37,030 bases of DNA from Clostridiales bacterium. Its GTDB lineage: Bacteria > Bacillota > Clostridia > Christensenellales > Aristaeellaceae. The stretch spans positions 90,000 to 127,029 of the forward strand of contig SVGY01000006.1 of NCBI GenBank assembly GCA_015056145.1, given 5' to 3'. Made by a program: the position numbers and the translations under genes. Shown here piece after piece: positions 1 through 8,223 of this stretch; position 1 is the stretch's first letter, and each line of letters begins with the position of its first letter. The notes below the pieces were generated by a model. The model did no database searches and was not told where the DNA came from. It was given only the letters and a program-made list of their open reading frames with translations.

Positions 1-320
1 AGAATCAAAAGAAAAGCGCTATTTGGCTGACTATTTGCCATGTATACTTCTATTTGCAGCGTGCTAATTCCATCAACTTATTCCTTTTCTGAGAAAAGAA
101 TCAAAAGAAAAGCGCTATTTGGCTGACCATTTGCCATGTGTACCTCTATTTGCAGCGTGCTAATTCCATCAGCTTATTCCTTTTTGAGAAAAGAAAAGAA
201 TCAAAAGAAAAGCGCTATTTTCTTGACGGTTTACCATGTGTCCTTCTATTTACAGCGTGCTAATTCCATCAGCTTATTCCTTTTCTGAGAAAAGAATCAA
301 AAGAAAAGCGCTTTTTTTCT
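1..320. repeat. Tandem repeat, about 96-100 bp unit, 3.3 copies
   Basis: Units begin with AGAATCAAAAGAAAAGCGCT at 1, 97, 197 and 293, giving periods of 96, 100 and 96 bp. The last copy is partial and the first may continue left of the window. Each unit also carries the shared word GCGTGCTAATTCCATCA and a small palindrome CTTTTCTGAGAAAAG. The region has no credible gene. The AAAAGAAAA core resembles the dispersed elements at 1338, 8224 and 14887, so this looks like a tandem expansion of the same repeat class. It lies just beyond the argF terminator. Confidence 0.85.
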
Positions 321-361
321 TGGCGGGATTCCATGCACAGCCCTTTCACAGCAAGCAAAAT

Positions 362-390
362 CCGGGCCCGTCTTATCAAGACAGACCCGG
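362..390 (-). terminator. Intrinsic terminator of argF
   Basis: On the minus strand, arms of 13 bases (378-390 and 362-374) pair completely if two G-T wobbles are allowed, around a 3-nt loop, followed by ATTTTGCTT. It sits 22 bases after the argF stop codon. Confidence 0.75.
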
Positions 391-412
391 CTTGTCGTTT
401 TTTCTCCGGTTT

Positions 413-1318
413 TTATTTTTTCATCAGTTTCACCAGCACAGCCTTCTGGGCGTGGAGCCGGTTTTCTGCTTCCTCGAAGATTTCATCCGCATGGGCTTCC
501 AGTACATCCTCGGTGATTTCCTCGCCACGGTGGGCCGGCAGGCAGTGCAGCACCATGCAGCCCTCATTGGTCAGGGCCATGCGTGCGGCATTCACCTGAT
601 AATCCGCAAACACCTTCTGGCGTTCCTTGGCCTCTTCCTCCTGGCCCATGCTGGCCCATACGTCGGTATATACCACGTCGGAATCCTTCACCATGGCGTC
701 GATATCGGAGGAGCATTCAAACTGGCCATTTTCCTTTGCCCACTTCATCAGTTCCGCGTCGGGCTGATACTCCTCAGGGCAGGCGATAGCCACCTTCATG
801 CCCATCTTGATGCAACCGGCGATCAGGGAGTTAGCCATGTTGTTGCCGTCACCCACGAAGCAGAGCTTCAGCCCTTCCAGCTTGCCCTTCTTTTCCCGGA
901 TGGTCTCAAGGTCTGCCAGCACCTGGCAGGGATGAGCGTAGTCCGTCAGGCCATTGATAATCGGAATGGAGCCGTACTTTGCCAGGTCTTCTACTTCCTG
1001 CTGGGCAAAGGTGCGGATCATGATTCCGTCCAGATAGCGGCTCAGCACCCGGGCGGTATCCTGCACCGGTTCGCCCCGGCCAATCTGCAGATCCCGGCTG
1101 GACAGGAACAGCGCATTGCCGCCCAGCTGGTACATGCCGGTCTCAAAGCTGACACGGGTACGGGTAGAAGACTTCTGGAAGATCATACCAAGGGTTTTTC
1201 CCTTGAGAATGGGTTCATCATTGCCCTGCTTATGTTTGGCCTTCAGTTCGTCAGCCAGGTCAAGGATGGCGGTAATCTCCTCCTTGGTCAGATCGGACAG
1301 TTTCAACAGATGATTCAT
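413..1318 (-). CDS. argF: Ornithine carbamoyltransferase
   Basis: This enzyme transfers the carbamoyl group of carbamoyl phosphate to ornithine, making citrulline in cytoplasmic arginine synthesis. The 301-residue product has the carbamoyl-phosphate site KSSTRTR at 49-55, the DVWASMGQE ornithine-side segment, and HCLPAHR at 258-264 with the catalytic Cys. Length and motif order are those of the anabolic family. The start is ATG at 1318, because AAGGAG at 1332-1327 lies 8 bases upstream. A GTG nine bases further upstream would overlap that site. The gene follows argG on the same strand with a 277-base gap occupied by a composite repeat, so joint transcription is possible but not certain. A terminator follows. 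argH is not in the window. Confidence 0.96.
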   Translation of the reverse strand: MNHLLKLSDLTKEEITAILDLADELKAKHKQGNDEPILKGKTLGMIFQKSSTRTRVSFETGMYQLGGNALFLSSRDLQIGRGEPVQDTARVLSRYLDGIMIRTFAQQEVEDLAKYGSIPIINGLTDYAHPCQVLADLETIREKKGKLEGLKLCFVGDGNNMANSLIAGCIKMGMKVAIACPEEYQPDAELMKWAKENGQFECSSDIDAMVKDSDVVYTDVWASMGQEEEAKERQKVFADYQVNAARMALTNEGCMVLHCLPAHRGEEITEDVLEAHADEIFEEAENRLHAQKAVLVKLMKK

Positions 1319-1337
1319 ATCAAACACTCCTTTCTCT

Positions 1338-1535
1338 ACTTTTCTTTTGAGTCAAAAGAAAAGTAGCAAAAGAAAACCACATTTTGCTCTTCTGTTTCTT
1401 CAAAGGGACATCAGCAAAAGAAAACCACATTATTTTCCTATTTTCCAGGGCTCGCTGCCCCCATCCCCGCTCCATTTGCGCTTTTCGGGAGGGTGCGGGA
1501 GGGGGCTTTTCCCGGGGAAAAGCCTTCTCCCGCCA
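1338..1535. repeat. Composite palindromic repeat, copy 1 (argG-argF gap)
   Basis: This stretch begins with a perfect palindrome at 1338-1364 (13-base arms, ACTTTTCTTTTGA and its complement, around one G). AGCAAAAGAAAACCAC follows at 1365-1380 and recurs at 1414. A GC-rich hairpin follows at about 1480-1535, whose core is GGCTTTTCCC-G-GGGAAAAGCC at 1504-1524. The same two modules occur together at 8224-8365 and 14887-15235. The palindrome ends 4 bases from the argF ribosome site. No gene is seen in 1319-1595. Confidence 0.8.
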
Positions 1536-1595
1536 TCATCACCCGCAGAAAAAACAAAGGAGGGGGACGAAGCACGTCCCCCTTGCCTGTGTATC

Positions 1596-2834
1596 TTACT
1601 TCAGCTTGTCACCCAGCAGCATGGTGCGTGCGGCGATAGGCAGGCCGAACAGGTTGATGAATCCGGCGCTGTCCTTCTGGTCGTACACATGGTCTTCGCC
1701 GAAGGTAGCGATCTCCTCGCTGTACAGGGAGTAGGGAGAGGTAACGCCGGCGTTGATGATGTTACCCTTGTAGAGCTTCAGCTTCACATCGCCGGTAACG
1801 GTCTTCTGGGTTTCGCTGACGAAGGCTGCGAGGGCCTCACGCAGGGGAGTGAACCACTGGCCGAAGTACACCAGCTCTGCATAACGGTTGGCGATGAGCT
1901 CCTTGTAATGGGCGGTATCACGATCCAGGCACAGGGTTTCCAGCACCTGATGAGCCCGGTAGAGGATAGTTCCGCCGGGGGTTTCGTACACGCCACGGCT
2001 CTTCATGCCCACCAGACGGTTTTCCACCAGGTCGCACAGGCCACAGCCGTTTTCGCCGCCGATCTTGTTGAGGTATTCCAGCATTTCCACGGGCTTCATA
2101 GCCTTGCCATCCACCATGGTGGGGATACCCTTTTCAAAATGCAGGGTCACATAGGTGGGCTTATCGGGGGCCATTTCAGGGCTGACGCCCATTTCCAGGA
2201 AGCCGGGCTTGTTGTACTGGGGTTCGTTGGCAGGGTCTTCCAGGTCCAGGCCCTCGTGGCTCAGGTGCCAGAGGTTCTTGTCCTTGGAGTAGTTGGTTTC
2301 ACGGTTGATCTTCAGGGGAATGTTGTGAGCCTCGGCGTAGTCGATTTCCTCGTCACGGCTCTTGATATCCCACTCACGCCAGGGAGCAATGATAGCCAGT
2401 TCAGGAGCGAAGGCCTTGATGGTCAGCTCGAAACGAACCTGGTCGTTGCCCTTGCCGGTGCAGCCGTGGCAGATGGCATCGGCGCCTTCAGCCTTGGCGA
2501 TTTCAACAATGCGCTTGGCAATGATGGGGCGGGCGAAGCTGGTGCCCAGCAGATATTCGCCTTCATACACAGCGCCGGCCTGCATGGTGGGGTAAATGTA
2601 ATCGGTGATGAATTCTTCTTTGAGGTCCTCGATATAGAGCTTGCTTGCGCCGGTCTTAATGGCCTTCTCCTCCAGGCCGTCCAGCTCGGTGCCCTGGCCC
2701 ACGTCGCCAGAAACGGCGATCACTTCGCAGTTGTTGTAGTTTTCCTTCAGCCAGGGAATAATGATAGAGGTGTCCAGACCGCCGGAGTAGGCGAGAACAA
2801 CCTTCTTGATGTCTTTCTTGGACTTAACAGCCAT
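1596..2834 (-). CDS. argG: Argininosuccinate synthase
   Basis: This enzyme joins citrulline and aspartate using ATP to make argininosuccinate, the step after ArgF. The 412-residue product starts [19 protein letters not shown] and carries the [12 protein letters not shown]-pyrophosphatase P-loop near residues 15-23. It has the expected downstream segments, including a [15 protein letters not shown] block near 120-135. Length is typical of the family. ATG at 2834 is supported by AAGGAGG nine to fifteen bases upstream. It is first in an argG-argF arrangement and diverges from the gene at 3033. In many Firmicutes argH follows argG directly; here a repeat and argF follow instead. A promoter with ArgR-box-like sequence lies upstream. 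Confidence 0.97.
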   Translation of the reverse strand: MAVKSKKDIKKVVLAYSGGLDTSIIIPWLKENYNNCEVIAVSGDVGQGTELDGLEEKAIKTGASKLYIEDLKEEFITDYIYPTMQAGAVYEGEYLLGTSFARPIIAKRIVEIAKAEGADAICHGCTGKGNDQVRFELTIKAFAPELAIIAPWREWDIKSRDEEIDYAEAHNIPLKINRETNYSKDKNLWHLSHEGLDLEDPANEPQYNKPGFLEMGVSPEMAPDKPTYVTLHFEKGIPTMVDGKAMKPVEMLEYLNKIGGENGCGLCDLVENRLVGMKSRGVYETPGGTILYRAHQVLETLCLDRDTAHYKELIANRYAELVYFGQWFTPLREALAAFVSETQKTVTGDVKLKLYKGNIINAGVTSPYSLYSEEIATFGEDHVYDQKDSAGFINLFGLPIAARTMLLGDKLK

Positions 2835-2851
2835 GGTCAGTGCCTCCTTGA

Positions 2852-2894
2852 ATGTTTATGCACATATTATGCATATTATACACATGAATGTCAA
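2852..2894 (-). promoter_or_regulatory. argG promoter with candidate ArgR operator
   Basis: On the minus strand the -35 is TTGACA (2894-2889), the spacer is 17 and the -10 is CATAAT (2871-2866). The spacer and start region contain A/T-rich words TGTATAATATGCAT and ATAATATGTGCATA. These resemble the TGNATNNNNATNCA arginine-repressor box known from other bacteria. The promoter is well supported by its hexamers; ArgR binding is inferred from resemblance and from the gene it controls. Confidence 0.55.
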
Positions 2895-3032
2895 GGGGGA
2901 AATTGTATTTTTTTCAAAAAAAATCACATTTTCTTTTCCTTGCATTTTTCATGCGCTTTCCCGCAATGCAACTGCATGTTCCCGGCGCAGGCTGCATAGG
3001 CTTGCACCATCAAGGAAGGGAGGCGAATTGCC

Positions 3033-4121
3033 GTGCGTCGTTCAGGTTTGCTTGGCGCTTTGCTGACCACGCTGCTTTTGACCTTTTTGATGCCGGGCCT
3101 GTGGCGCAGCTTCTTTACAGGCGATCACAACCGCATGGATGAAAGCCTCCGGCCGCCGCAGACCCGCACCCTCACCCTTTGGATCACAGGCCGGGACGCA
3201 TATGACGAAAAGCTGCTGAGCCGACTTCTCTCCGCCTACGAGAAGGCCAATCCGGGCCTGCGGATCTACCTGCGCAGGGCGGACGCAGCCGATTTGCTGG
3301 CAGAAACCGCCGTCCTTCCCGATGGCGTGTTTTATGGCGTGGGAGATATACCCCTGCCGGAGGAATGCCTGCAGCCGTTGAGCCTGCCCGCATCCAAAAC
3401 AAACGAATCCTTTTCCGCAGGCAAAAGCTGCGGCGTTCTGTACGGCGTGCCCCTGTGGTATGCACCCGGCGTTATCAGCCTGCCCATGGAATGGATTTAC
3501 GAAGAGGGCGGCGTTACCAAAAACGGCGGCGAATCTTTTTTCGGCAAAAGCACGCCACCGCCTCCCGAAGATATTTCGCTGGCCAAGGCAGAAAATCTGC
3601 CCTGGGATCAGCTCCTTGTCCCCGCACAAATATACCTTCGGCCAGGGGTGTGCCTTATGCAGGCATTGCATTACTGCCCCGAAGCCCGTCGGGAGGAGCT
3701 GGCCGCCCTTTGGGACAGCCCTTGCGTTGCATCCGTCCCGAACATCGCCCGGTTCTGGAGTTACCCCCAGCACCTGGCAGCCAGCCGCAAAGAGGCCTTG
3801 CTGGCGCTGCCCCTGACCCCCGGTGTCAGCGACCAGGTACGCTTTTTCTCGCTTTGCAGGGAAAACGCCGATGCCATGGGTCTTTTGACCTTCCTGCAGT
3901 CTCCCGGACACAGTACAGCCCTGGAGGAAAGCGGCTTCTTGCCTGTTCTCGCCACAGGAGAGTCCCAGGACGGTTTTCTTGCAGAGTATCTGAGGCAGAA
4001 TCCCGGCACAGTCTTTTTCCCCAACGCCTTCGCCCACACCGCCGAAGAGCTGGACAGCCTTTGCTCTGACGCATTCCGGCGCAGAGAGGATCCCGTGACG
4101 GCGCTCCTCCGGCTCAGATAA
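3033..4121 (+). CDS. Membrane-anchored solute-binding-like protein
   Basis: The product is 362 residues. Residues 5-23 form one hydrophobic segment (LLGALLTTLLLTFLMPGL) with no clear cleavage site, so it is probably anchored and faces outward. Residues 45-85 read RTLTLWITG, then SAYEKANPGLRIYLRR, the usual N-terminal pattern of ABC-type solute-binding proteins (beta strand, helix, 'ANPGI.V'). The rest is compatible with a binding fold but I recognise no close family. GTG at 3033 is chosen because GGGAGG lies about 9 bases upstream. No permease is nearby, so a role in transport is doubtful; it may be a sensor or a relic. It diverges from argG and is followed 64 bases later by a Myb-like gene. 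Confidence 0.7.
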   Translation: MRRSGLLGALLTTLLLTFLMPGLWRSFFTGDHNRMDESLRPPQTRTLTLWITGRDAYDEKLLSRLLSAYEKANPGLRIYLRRADAADLLAETAVLPDGVFYGVGDIPLPEECLQPLSLPASKTNESFSAGKSCGVLYGVPLWYAPGVISLPMEWIYEEGGVTKNGGESFFGKSTPPPPEDISLAKAENLPWDQLLVPAQIYLRPGVCLMQALHYCPEARREELAALWDSPCVASVPNIARFWSYPQHLAASRKEALLALPLTPGVSDQVRFFSLCRENADAMGLLTFLQSPGHSTALEESGFLPVLATGESQDGFLAEYLRQNPGTVFFPNAFAHTAEELDSLCSDAFRRREDPVTALLRLR

Positions 4122-4185
4122 ACGTATAAATCCCCCGCACGGCTTCCATACTAAGCGTGTACAAAAACCTTCGGAGGCGATCAAT

Positions 4186-4944
4186 ATGACCCGGATAACC
4201 ACTCATCATCCCCGAAGCGGCTGGCAGAAGGATGAGATCGATTTACTGTTTGAATCCGTACGGAATGCGGACGAGGAAGGCCGTTCCCTGCGCGAGGTAT
4301 TCACCGATGTAGGGCAGCGTCTCCAGCGCAAACCCAACAGCATACGCAACTATTACTACGCCCGCATCCGGGAGATGCCCGAGCTTTCCGCAAGGCAGGC
4401 TCCCTTCCGTGCCTTTCAGCCAGAGGAAGTTCACCAGCTGCTCAGGCAGGTGCTCATAGGCCGGGGCAGCGGCGAAAGCGTCCGGGCATGCGTAACAAGG
4501 CTTGCAGACGGAGATCGCTCCCTGATGCTGCGTTACCAGAACAAATACCGCTCCATTCTCAAAAACAGGCCGGAAATGCTCCTTTCCATTGCCGATGAGC
4601 TGCGGCAGGAAGGGCTGCCCTGCCCGGAAAATGTGGTGGAATATCGCCGGTATGGCGTCTCCTCCACTCCGGCGCAGCCTGTTGGCGGCTTTGATGACCT
4701 GACCCATTTCCCTGCATTTTCACAGTTGATGCAGGACCTGCGCCAGCTGGCATTCGAGGTAAAAAACAGCGCAACCCTTTCTGCCGATCTTGGCGAGGGA
4801 GAATTATGGCACACCCGCTTTATGGACGCCCGTCAGGAAGCGGACCGCCTCCGGGTGGAAGTGGATCTGCTGAAAATGGCTCTGGAGGACGAGCGGGAAG
4901 GCCGCAAAGACATCCTTCTGTGCGATCATATTCCCGAAGCCTGA
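4186..4944 (+). CDS. Myb/SANT-like putative DNA-binding protein
   Basis: The product is 252 residues. Residues about 10-62 (SGWQKDEIDLLFESV through NSIRNYYYARIRE) resemble a Myb/SANT-like helix-turn-helix, with the pattern W-x-x-x-E-x-x-L, a long second helix and R-N-Y-Y at the recognition helix. RsfA/YlbO-type sporulation regulators start in a similar way. The C-terminal third (about 185-245) is charged and probably helical or coiled-coil, suitable for dimerisation. ATG at 4186 follows GGAGG with about 8 bases between. It ends at a bidirectional terminator. A regulatory role is inferred; the target is unknown. Confidence 0.65.
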   Translation: MTRITTHHPRSGWQKDEIDLLFESVRNADEEGRSLREVFTDVGQRLQRKPNSIRNYYYARIREMPELSARQAPFRAFQPEEVHQLLRQVLIGRGSGESVRACVTRLADGDRSLMLRYQNKYRSILKNRPEMLLSIADELRQEGLPCPENVVEYRRYGVSSTPAQPVGGFDDLTHFPAFSQLMQDLRQLAFEVKNSATLSADLGEGELWHTRFMDARQEADRLRVEVDLLKMALEDEREGRKDILLCDHIPEA

Positions 4945-4983
4945 TTTCCACTCCGGCGGGAGCGCAAAGCCGCTTCTGCATAA

Positions 4984-5013
4984 AAAAGACCGCTGCATAT
5001 GCAACGGTCTTTT
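4984..5013. terminator. Bidirectional terminator
   Basis: AAAAGACCG at 4984-4992 pairs with CGGTCTTTT at 5005-5013. The middle contains the palindrome TGCATATGCA. A-runs and T-runs on the two sides make it usable for both the gene ending at 4944 (+) and the gene ending at 5036 (-). Confidence 0.8.
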
Positions 5014-5035
5014 GGAATTATGCGGTTATGCCCGA

Positions 5036-5548
5036 TCATTTGCCTTCCAGGGCTTCGAGGATGACTTCTGCTACCTGCTGAGCGGTGGCTGCATCAACCT
5101 TCTTGTAGGAGACGCACTGGCTGGCCATGGCGCTATTCAGCTGACTGTCGGTTACAACGTTGGTCAGGGTGCTTTCGGTCATCAGGCCAAAGCGGGTTAC
5201 GGGATCAAAGTAAACCAGCAGCACGTCCCGGGAATTCTCCTTGCGGTATGCAACCAGCAGGCTGTTGCTGTCGGAAATGCCAACGTAGGAATAAGCAACC
5301 TTGTAATCGGTAATGTCGGCGGTCACATCATCGGAAAGGATCATGTCCATGGGCAGCAGGGTAGCCACGATGGCAACCTTCATATCGTCGGTCATCCAGC
5401 CTGCAGCGTCGGTGATCCCGAACTTGTCCTGCATACCCAGGGTCAGGGTAGGCTCAAAGATGATGTAATTGTTTTCCTCGGCACAGGCAAAACTGCACAG
5501 GCTCAGAACGGTAACCAGAACCAACGCCAAAGCAACCAGTTTCTTCAT
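5036..5548 (-). CDS. Small exported protein, paralogue of the protein at 5831
   Basis: The product is 170 residues with a signal peptide (MKKLVALALVLVTVLSLCSF) and a likely signal peptidase I site after ACA, near residue 23. The mature part has no transmembrane segment. It shares a line of motifs with the protein encoded at 5831: W-M-x-D-x-x-x-x-A-x-x-A-x-x-L-x-M-D, then Y-V-G-I/L, then L-x-x-x-x-F-D-x-x-T. I do not recognise the family. Start ATG at 5548 follows GAGGAAAATCACC. A TATACT at 5677-5672 is a possible -10, with no clear -35. Bases 5549-5768 otherwise hold only A/T-rich leader. Confidence 0.8.
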   Translation of the reverse strand: MKKLVALALVLVTVLSLCSFACAEENNYIIFEPTLTLGMQDKFGITDAAGWMTDDMKVAIVATLLPMDMILSDDVTADITDYKVAYSYVGISDSNSLLVAYRKENSRDVLLVYFDPVTRFGLMTESTLTNVVTDSQLNSAMASQCVSYKKVDAATAQQVAEVILEALEGK

Positions 5549-5768
5549 GGTGATTTTCCTCTTTTCGTTGTTTTTTCATCTGTTCGCTTTACGGAATTCA
5601 GGTTGTGCAAAAGCGGAATACGGTCAGCGCCGAAGCAAGTGCAAAACAATTCCCTTTTAGATGATGGTTTAAGTATAGCATACATCGACATAAAAAAACA
5701 TTACTTTTTTTAAAAAAAGACAGAAGTTACTGTAACAATTCAAAATCCCGCTTCCTCAACAAATAAAT

Positions 5769-5794
5769 ATCTCCATTCCGGAAAGAATGGAGAT
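5769..5794. terminator. Terminator after the 5831 gene
   Basis: ATCTCCATTC (5769-5778) pairs with GAATGGAGAT (5785-5794) around a 6-base loop. On the minus strand it is followed by ATTTATTTG, only a moderate T-tract. On the plus strand TTTTTT follows six bases later. Confidence 0.65.
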
Positions 5795-5830
5795 ACGCTG
5801 TTTTTTGTTTTCAGGAAAAAGTTACCCGCA

Positions 5831-6403
5831 TCACTGCCCTGCAAACTGCTGCATAATATAGGTGACCGCATCGTAATCGGTCTTGTTGACATTGGTATCG
5901 CACAGCTGGGTCATGACCGCCGTAAGGAGCTCGTCGTTAGGCACGGAATCCAGGGACAGGATTTTGCCGCCTACCTCCCCGGTTGCCTGATCGAACATCA
6001 GCTCAAGCACAGTATTATCCATAACACTGGGGTACATAACCAGGTTCTTCCCTTCCAGGGTCAGGCCCACATAGGCATTCTGGGGGTAATATTTTCCTGC
6101 TTCCAGCGCAAAGTCTTCGGTTTCGTAAGCATCCATCAGCAGCATAATAGCGATAAATGCGATGGTTTCCCGATCTTCCATCCACTGGGCGGACTCGGTG
6201 ATCTCCAGTACTGACTGGGCCGTGGTGATCCAGCCGTTACCCAGGATGACGAATTCACTGTCCTCCGTTCCTTCGTCTGCGGGGGCTTCAGTTTCTTCAG
6301 TTCCCTGGACGGCAGGGGTTTCTGCTGCCACGGGTTCCTCCGCAAAAGCCGCTGCGCCAAAAGCCATGCAGATGCACATAAGGAGTGCCAGTACTTTTTT
6401 CAT
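5831..6403 (-). CDS. Small exported protein, paralogue of the protein at 5036
   Basis: The product is 190 residues with a signal peptide (MKKVLALLMCICMAFGAAAF), cleaved probably after AFA near residue 21. An acidic, Thr/Glu/Pro-rich stretch of about 27 residues follows, and then a globular domain from about residue 50. That domain has the same motif order as the neighbouring exported protein (QWMEDRETIAFIAIMLLMD; AYVGL; ELMFDQATG), so the two probably arose by duplication and one gained the acidic linker. ATG at 6403 follows AAAGGA by 9 bases. Function unknown. Confidence 0.8.
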   Translation of the reverse strand: MKKVLALLMCICMAFGAAAFAEEPVAAETPAVQGTEETEAPADEGTEDSEFVILGNGWITTAQSVLEITESAQWMEDRETIAFIAIMLLMDAYETEDFALEAGKYYPQNAYVGLTLEGKNLVMYPSVMDNTVLELMFDQATGEVGGKILSLDSVPNDELLTAVMTQLCDTNVNKTDYDAVTYIMQQFAGQ

Positions 6404-6534
6404 ATTGATTTCGTCCTTTCAGTTCCGTATTTTCATATCTGACTTAACAGGCTAATAACCTACAAAAAATATACCACAGATGCGCTGAAACACAAGCAAA
6501 ATCCAGCAAAAGAACATCTGTGGCAAATACGGCC

Positions 6535-6951
6535 TCAGGCCGCCGTTTTTTCCTTTTTCGGGGACAGATCCCTCTTGCGGTTCAAAAAAGCCGTAAGGGC
6601 GGTGAAGCTCATCACCGCCGCCTCCACCAGCGTAACCATGGGATTTCCGTCCAGGAGCAGCAACGGTATGCGGATATTCATCACCCCTGCAAAGCGAAGC
6701 CCCTGCAAAAGCAGCAACAGTGCAAAGAAACCCGCTCCTCCGTACATCCACGGTGTAAGGCCGTTGGAGTAGCTCCTCAGCCCGGCAGCAGGCAGGGCCA
6801 GCGCCAGCAGAATACCCAGCAGAAGCCCCTTGAGCATCAGCGACAGAAAATGCTCTGCATTCATAAGGCCATCCAGCCAGCGATAAATCCACAAAAGCAC
6901 CAGGCACATCAGCGCAGGCAGGAAAGCGGCGGTCAGCTTACGGAGCAGCAT
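6535..6951 (-). CDS. Small integral membrane protein downstream of trmD
   Basis: The 138-residue product has four likely transmembrane helices (about 6-24, 36-58, 66-84 and 92-124, the last possibly two) and a basic tail rich in Lys and Arg. No family is recognised. ATG at 6951 is chosen because GAGGAGG lies 9 bases upstream. This start gives a 14-base overlap with the trmD stop region, so the two are translationally coupled. An ATG 18 bases upstream lacks a good site. In many Firmicutes rplS follows trmD; here this protein takes that place. A short CGGCC-TGA-GGCCG hairpin spans its stop codon at 6530-6542. Confidence 0.75.
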   Translation of the reverse strand: MLLRKLTAAFLPALMCLVLLWIYRWLDGLMNAEHFLSLMLKGLLLGILLALALPAAGLRSYSNGLTPWMYGGAGFFALLLLLQGLRFAGVMNIRIPLLLLDGNPMVTLVEAAVMSFTALTAFLNRKRDLSPKKEKTAA

Positions 6952-7687
6952 TTTTCTTTTCCTCCTCAAGAAGGCGCAGGGTTTCCCGGCGTTCTTTATC
7001 GGTCATCTCAGCCTTTTCAAACATATCGGGCCGCATGCGGGCGGTTACCAGCAGAGATTGCTGCCTGCGCCAGGCCTTGATGTGGGCATGGTTTCCGTTC
7101 AGAAGCACCTCCGGCACCTCCGCCCCCTCAAATTCCCGGGGGCGGGTATACTGAGGATACTCCAACAGGCCGTCAGAAAAGCTTTCCTCGCCGGTGCTTT
7201 CCTCGCTGCCCAGCACTCCGGGCACATAGCGGGATACCGCATCGCATACCGCCATAGCAGCCAGTTCGCCGCCGGTGAGCACGAAATCGCCCAGAGACAA
7301 TTCCTCGTCCACCACTGCATCGATGGCCCGCTGATCCACGCCCTCGTAATGGCCGCACAGCAGGATGAGGCCATCCTCCTTGGCCAGTTCCCGAACCTTA
7401 TCCTGAGTAAGCGCTTTCCCCCGGGGGCTCATGTAAAGGCATTTGCCGTTGTAGCCTTCGCTGCGCAGCTTCCGTACCGCATCGCAGATGGGCTGTGCCA
7501 GCATTACCATGCCAGCGCCGCCGCCAAAGGGATAATCATCGGTGTTTTTGTGCTTCAGTGTGCTGAAAGGCCGGATGTCTACCGGGCTGATATCCACCAG
7601 TCCCTCCTTGCGGGCACGGCCCAGAATGCTGGAATTCAGCACACTGTCAAACATCTCGGGGAATATAGTCAGAACGGCTATCTTCAT
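6938..7687 (-). CDS. trmD: tRNA (guanine-37-N1)-methyltransferase
   Basis: TrmD methylates G37 next to the anticodon of tRNAs reading CNN codons, using S-adenosylmethionine; this prevents +1 frameshifting. The 249-residue product begins MKIAVLTIFPEMFDSVLNSS and contains the SPOUT knot signatures YPFGGGAGMV, LCGHYEGVDQR and SLGDFVLTGGELAA. ATG at 7687 is the family's normal start, with GAGGTGG upstream; an in-frame extension to 7738 would add 17 unrelated residues. The start lies 41 bases inside the end of rimM. Confidence 0.97.
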   Translation of the reverse strand: MKIAVLTIFPEMFDSVLNSSILGRARKEGLVDISPVDIRPFSTLKHKNTDDYPFGGGAGMVMLAQPICDAVRKLRSEGYNGKCLYMSPRGKALTQDKVRELAKEDGLILLCGHYEGVDQRAIDAVVDEELSLGDFVLTGGELAAMAVCDAVSRYVPGVLGSEESTGEESFSDGLLEYPQYTRPREFEGAEVPEVLLNGNHAHIKAWRRQQSLLVTARMRPDMFEKAEMTDKERRETLRLLEEEKKNAAP

Positions 7688-8201
7688 ATACGGCCACCTC
7701 GTCCAGTTTGCTTTCGTTGAGCACAATGATACCCTCATCCAGATCCATGGAACTGATCACCGCCTCAATAGCCGGGAACATCATCTCCCCCTTGGGGGTT
7801 TTCACAACAAACACATCCGTGCCGCCAGGGGTGAGCACCTCTTTCAGGGTGCCGATTCCCTGCCCTTTGGTATCCACCACCTTTGCGCCCAGAATATCCG
7901 CAATGAAGAACTGATTGTCTTCCAGCTCCAGCGCATTGTCCCGGTCCACATACAGCATAGCGCCACGGAGGGTCTCGGCGGCGTTGCGGTCCTCGTATCC
8001 TGCCAGCTTCAGGTACACGTCCTCACCCTGTACCCGGCATTTTTCAATGGCGAGAACCTCGTAACCCTTATCCGTCTTGCGGAGCACTTCCTCCAGCAGT
8101 TCAAACCGGTAGGGATCGTCCGTATAGTGACGAAGCTTTACCTCGCCCTTGATGCCCTGCGGACGGACGATTTCGCCAACCAGAAGATGGGTCTGTTTCA
8201 T
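7647..8201 (-). CDS. rimM: Ribosome maturation factor RimM
   Basis: RimM binds ribosomal protein S19 and helps assemble the 30S head. The 184-residue product starts MKQTHLLVGEIVRPQGIKGE, the classic RimM N-terminal barrel (HLLVGEIVRPQGIKGEVK). A C-terminal PRC-barrel follows from about residue 90 (LELEDNQFFIADILGAKVVD; LTPGGTDVFVVK). ATG at 8201 follows AAGGAG by 8 bases. An upstream in-frame extension is rejected because it reads through the palindromic repeat. The 3' end overlaps trmD by 41 bases. Confidence 0.96.
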   Translation of the reverse strand: MKQTHLLVGEIVRPQGIKGEVKLRHYTDDPYRFELLEEVLRKTDKGYEVLAIEKCRVQGEDVYLKLAGYEDRNAAETLRGAMLYVDRDNALELEDNQFFIADILGAKVVDTKGQGIGTLKEVLTPGGTDVFVVKTPKGEMMFPAIEAVISSMDLDEGIIVLNESKLDEVAVYEDSRSDYIPRDV

Positions 8202-8223
8202 ATTTTTCTCCTTGTCTGCTTGT

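Noticed and set aside
1..320. CRISPR array
   Set aside because: The repeated part is nearly the whole 96-100-bp unit, there are no unique spacers of 30-40 bases, and no cas genes are present.
1347..2999. A 550-codon open frame on the plus strand opposite argG
   Set aside because: It lies antisense to a certain argG and reads through the palindromic repeat; composition and context are those of a shadow frame.
7688..7738. N-terminal extension of TrmD
   Set aside because: The 17 extra residues do not resemble TrmD, and the later ATG has a ribosome site and the family's usual MKI start.
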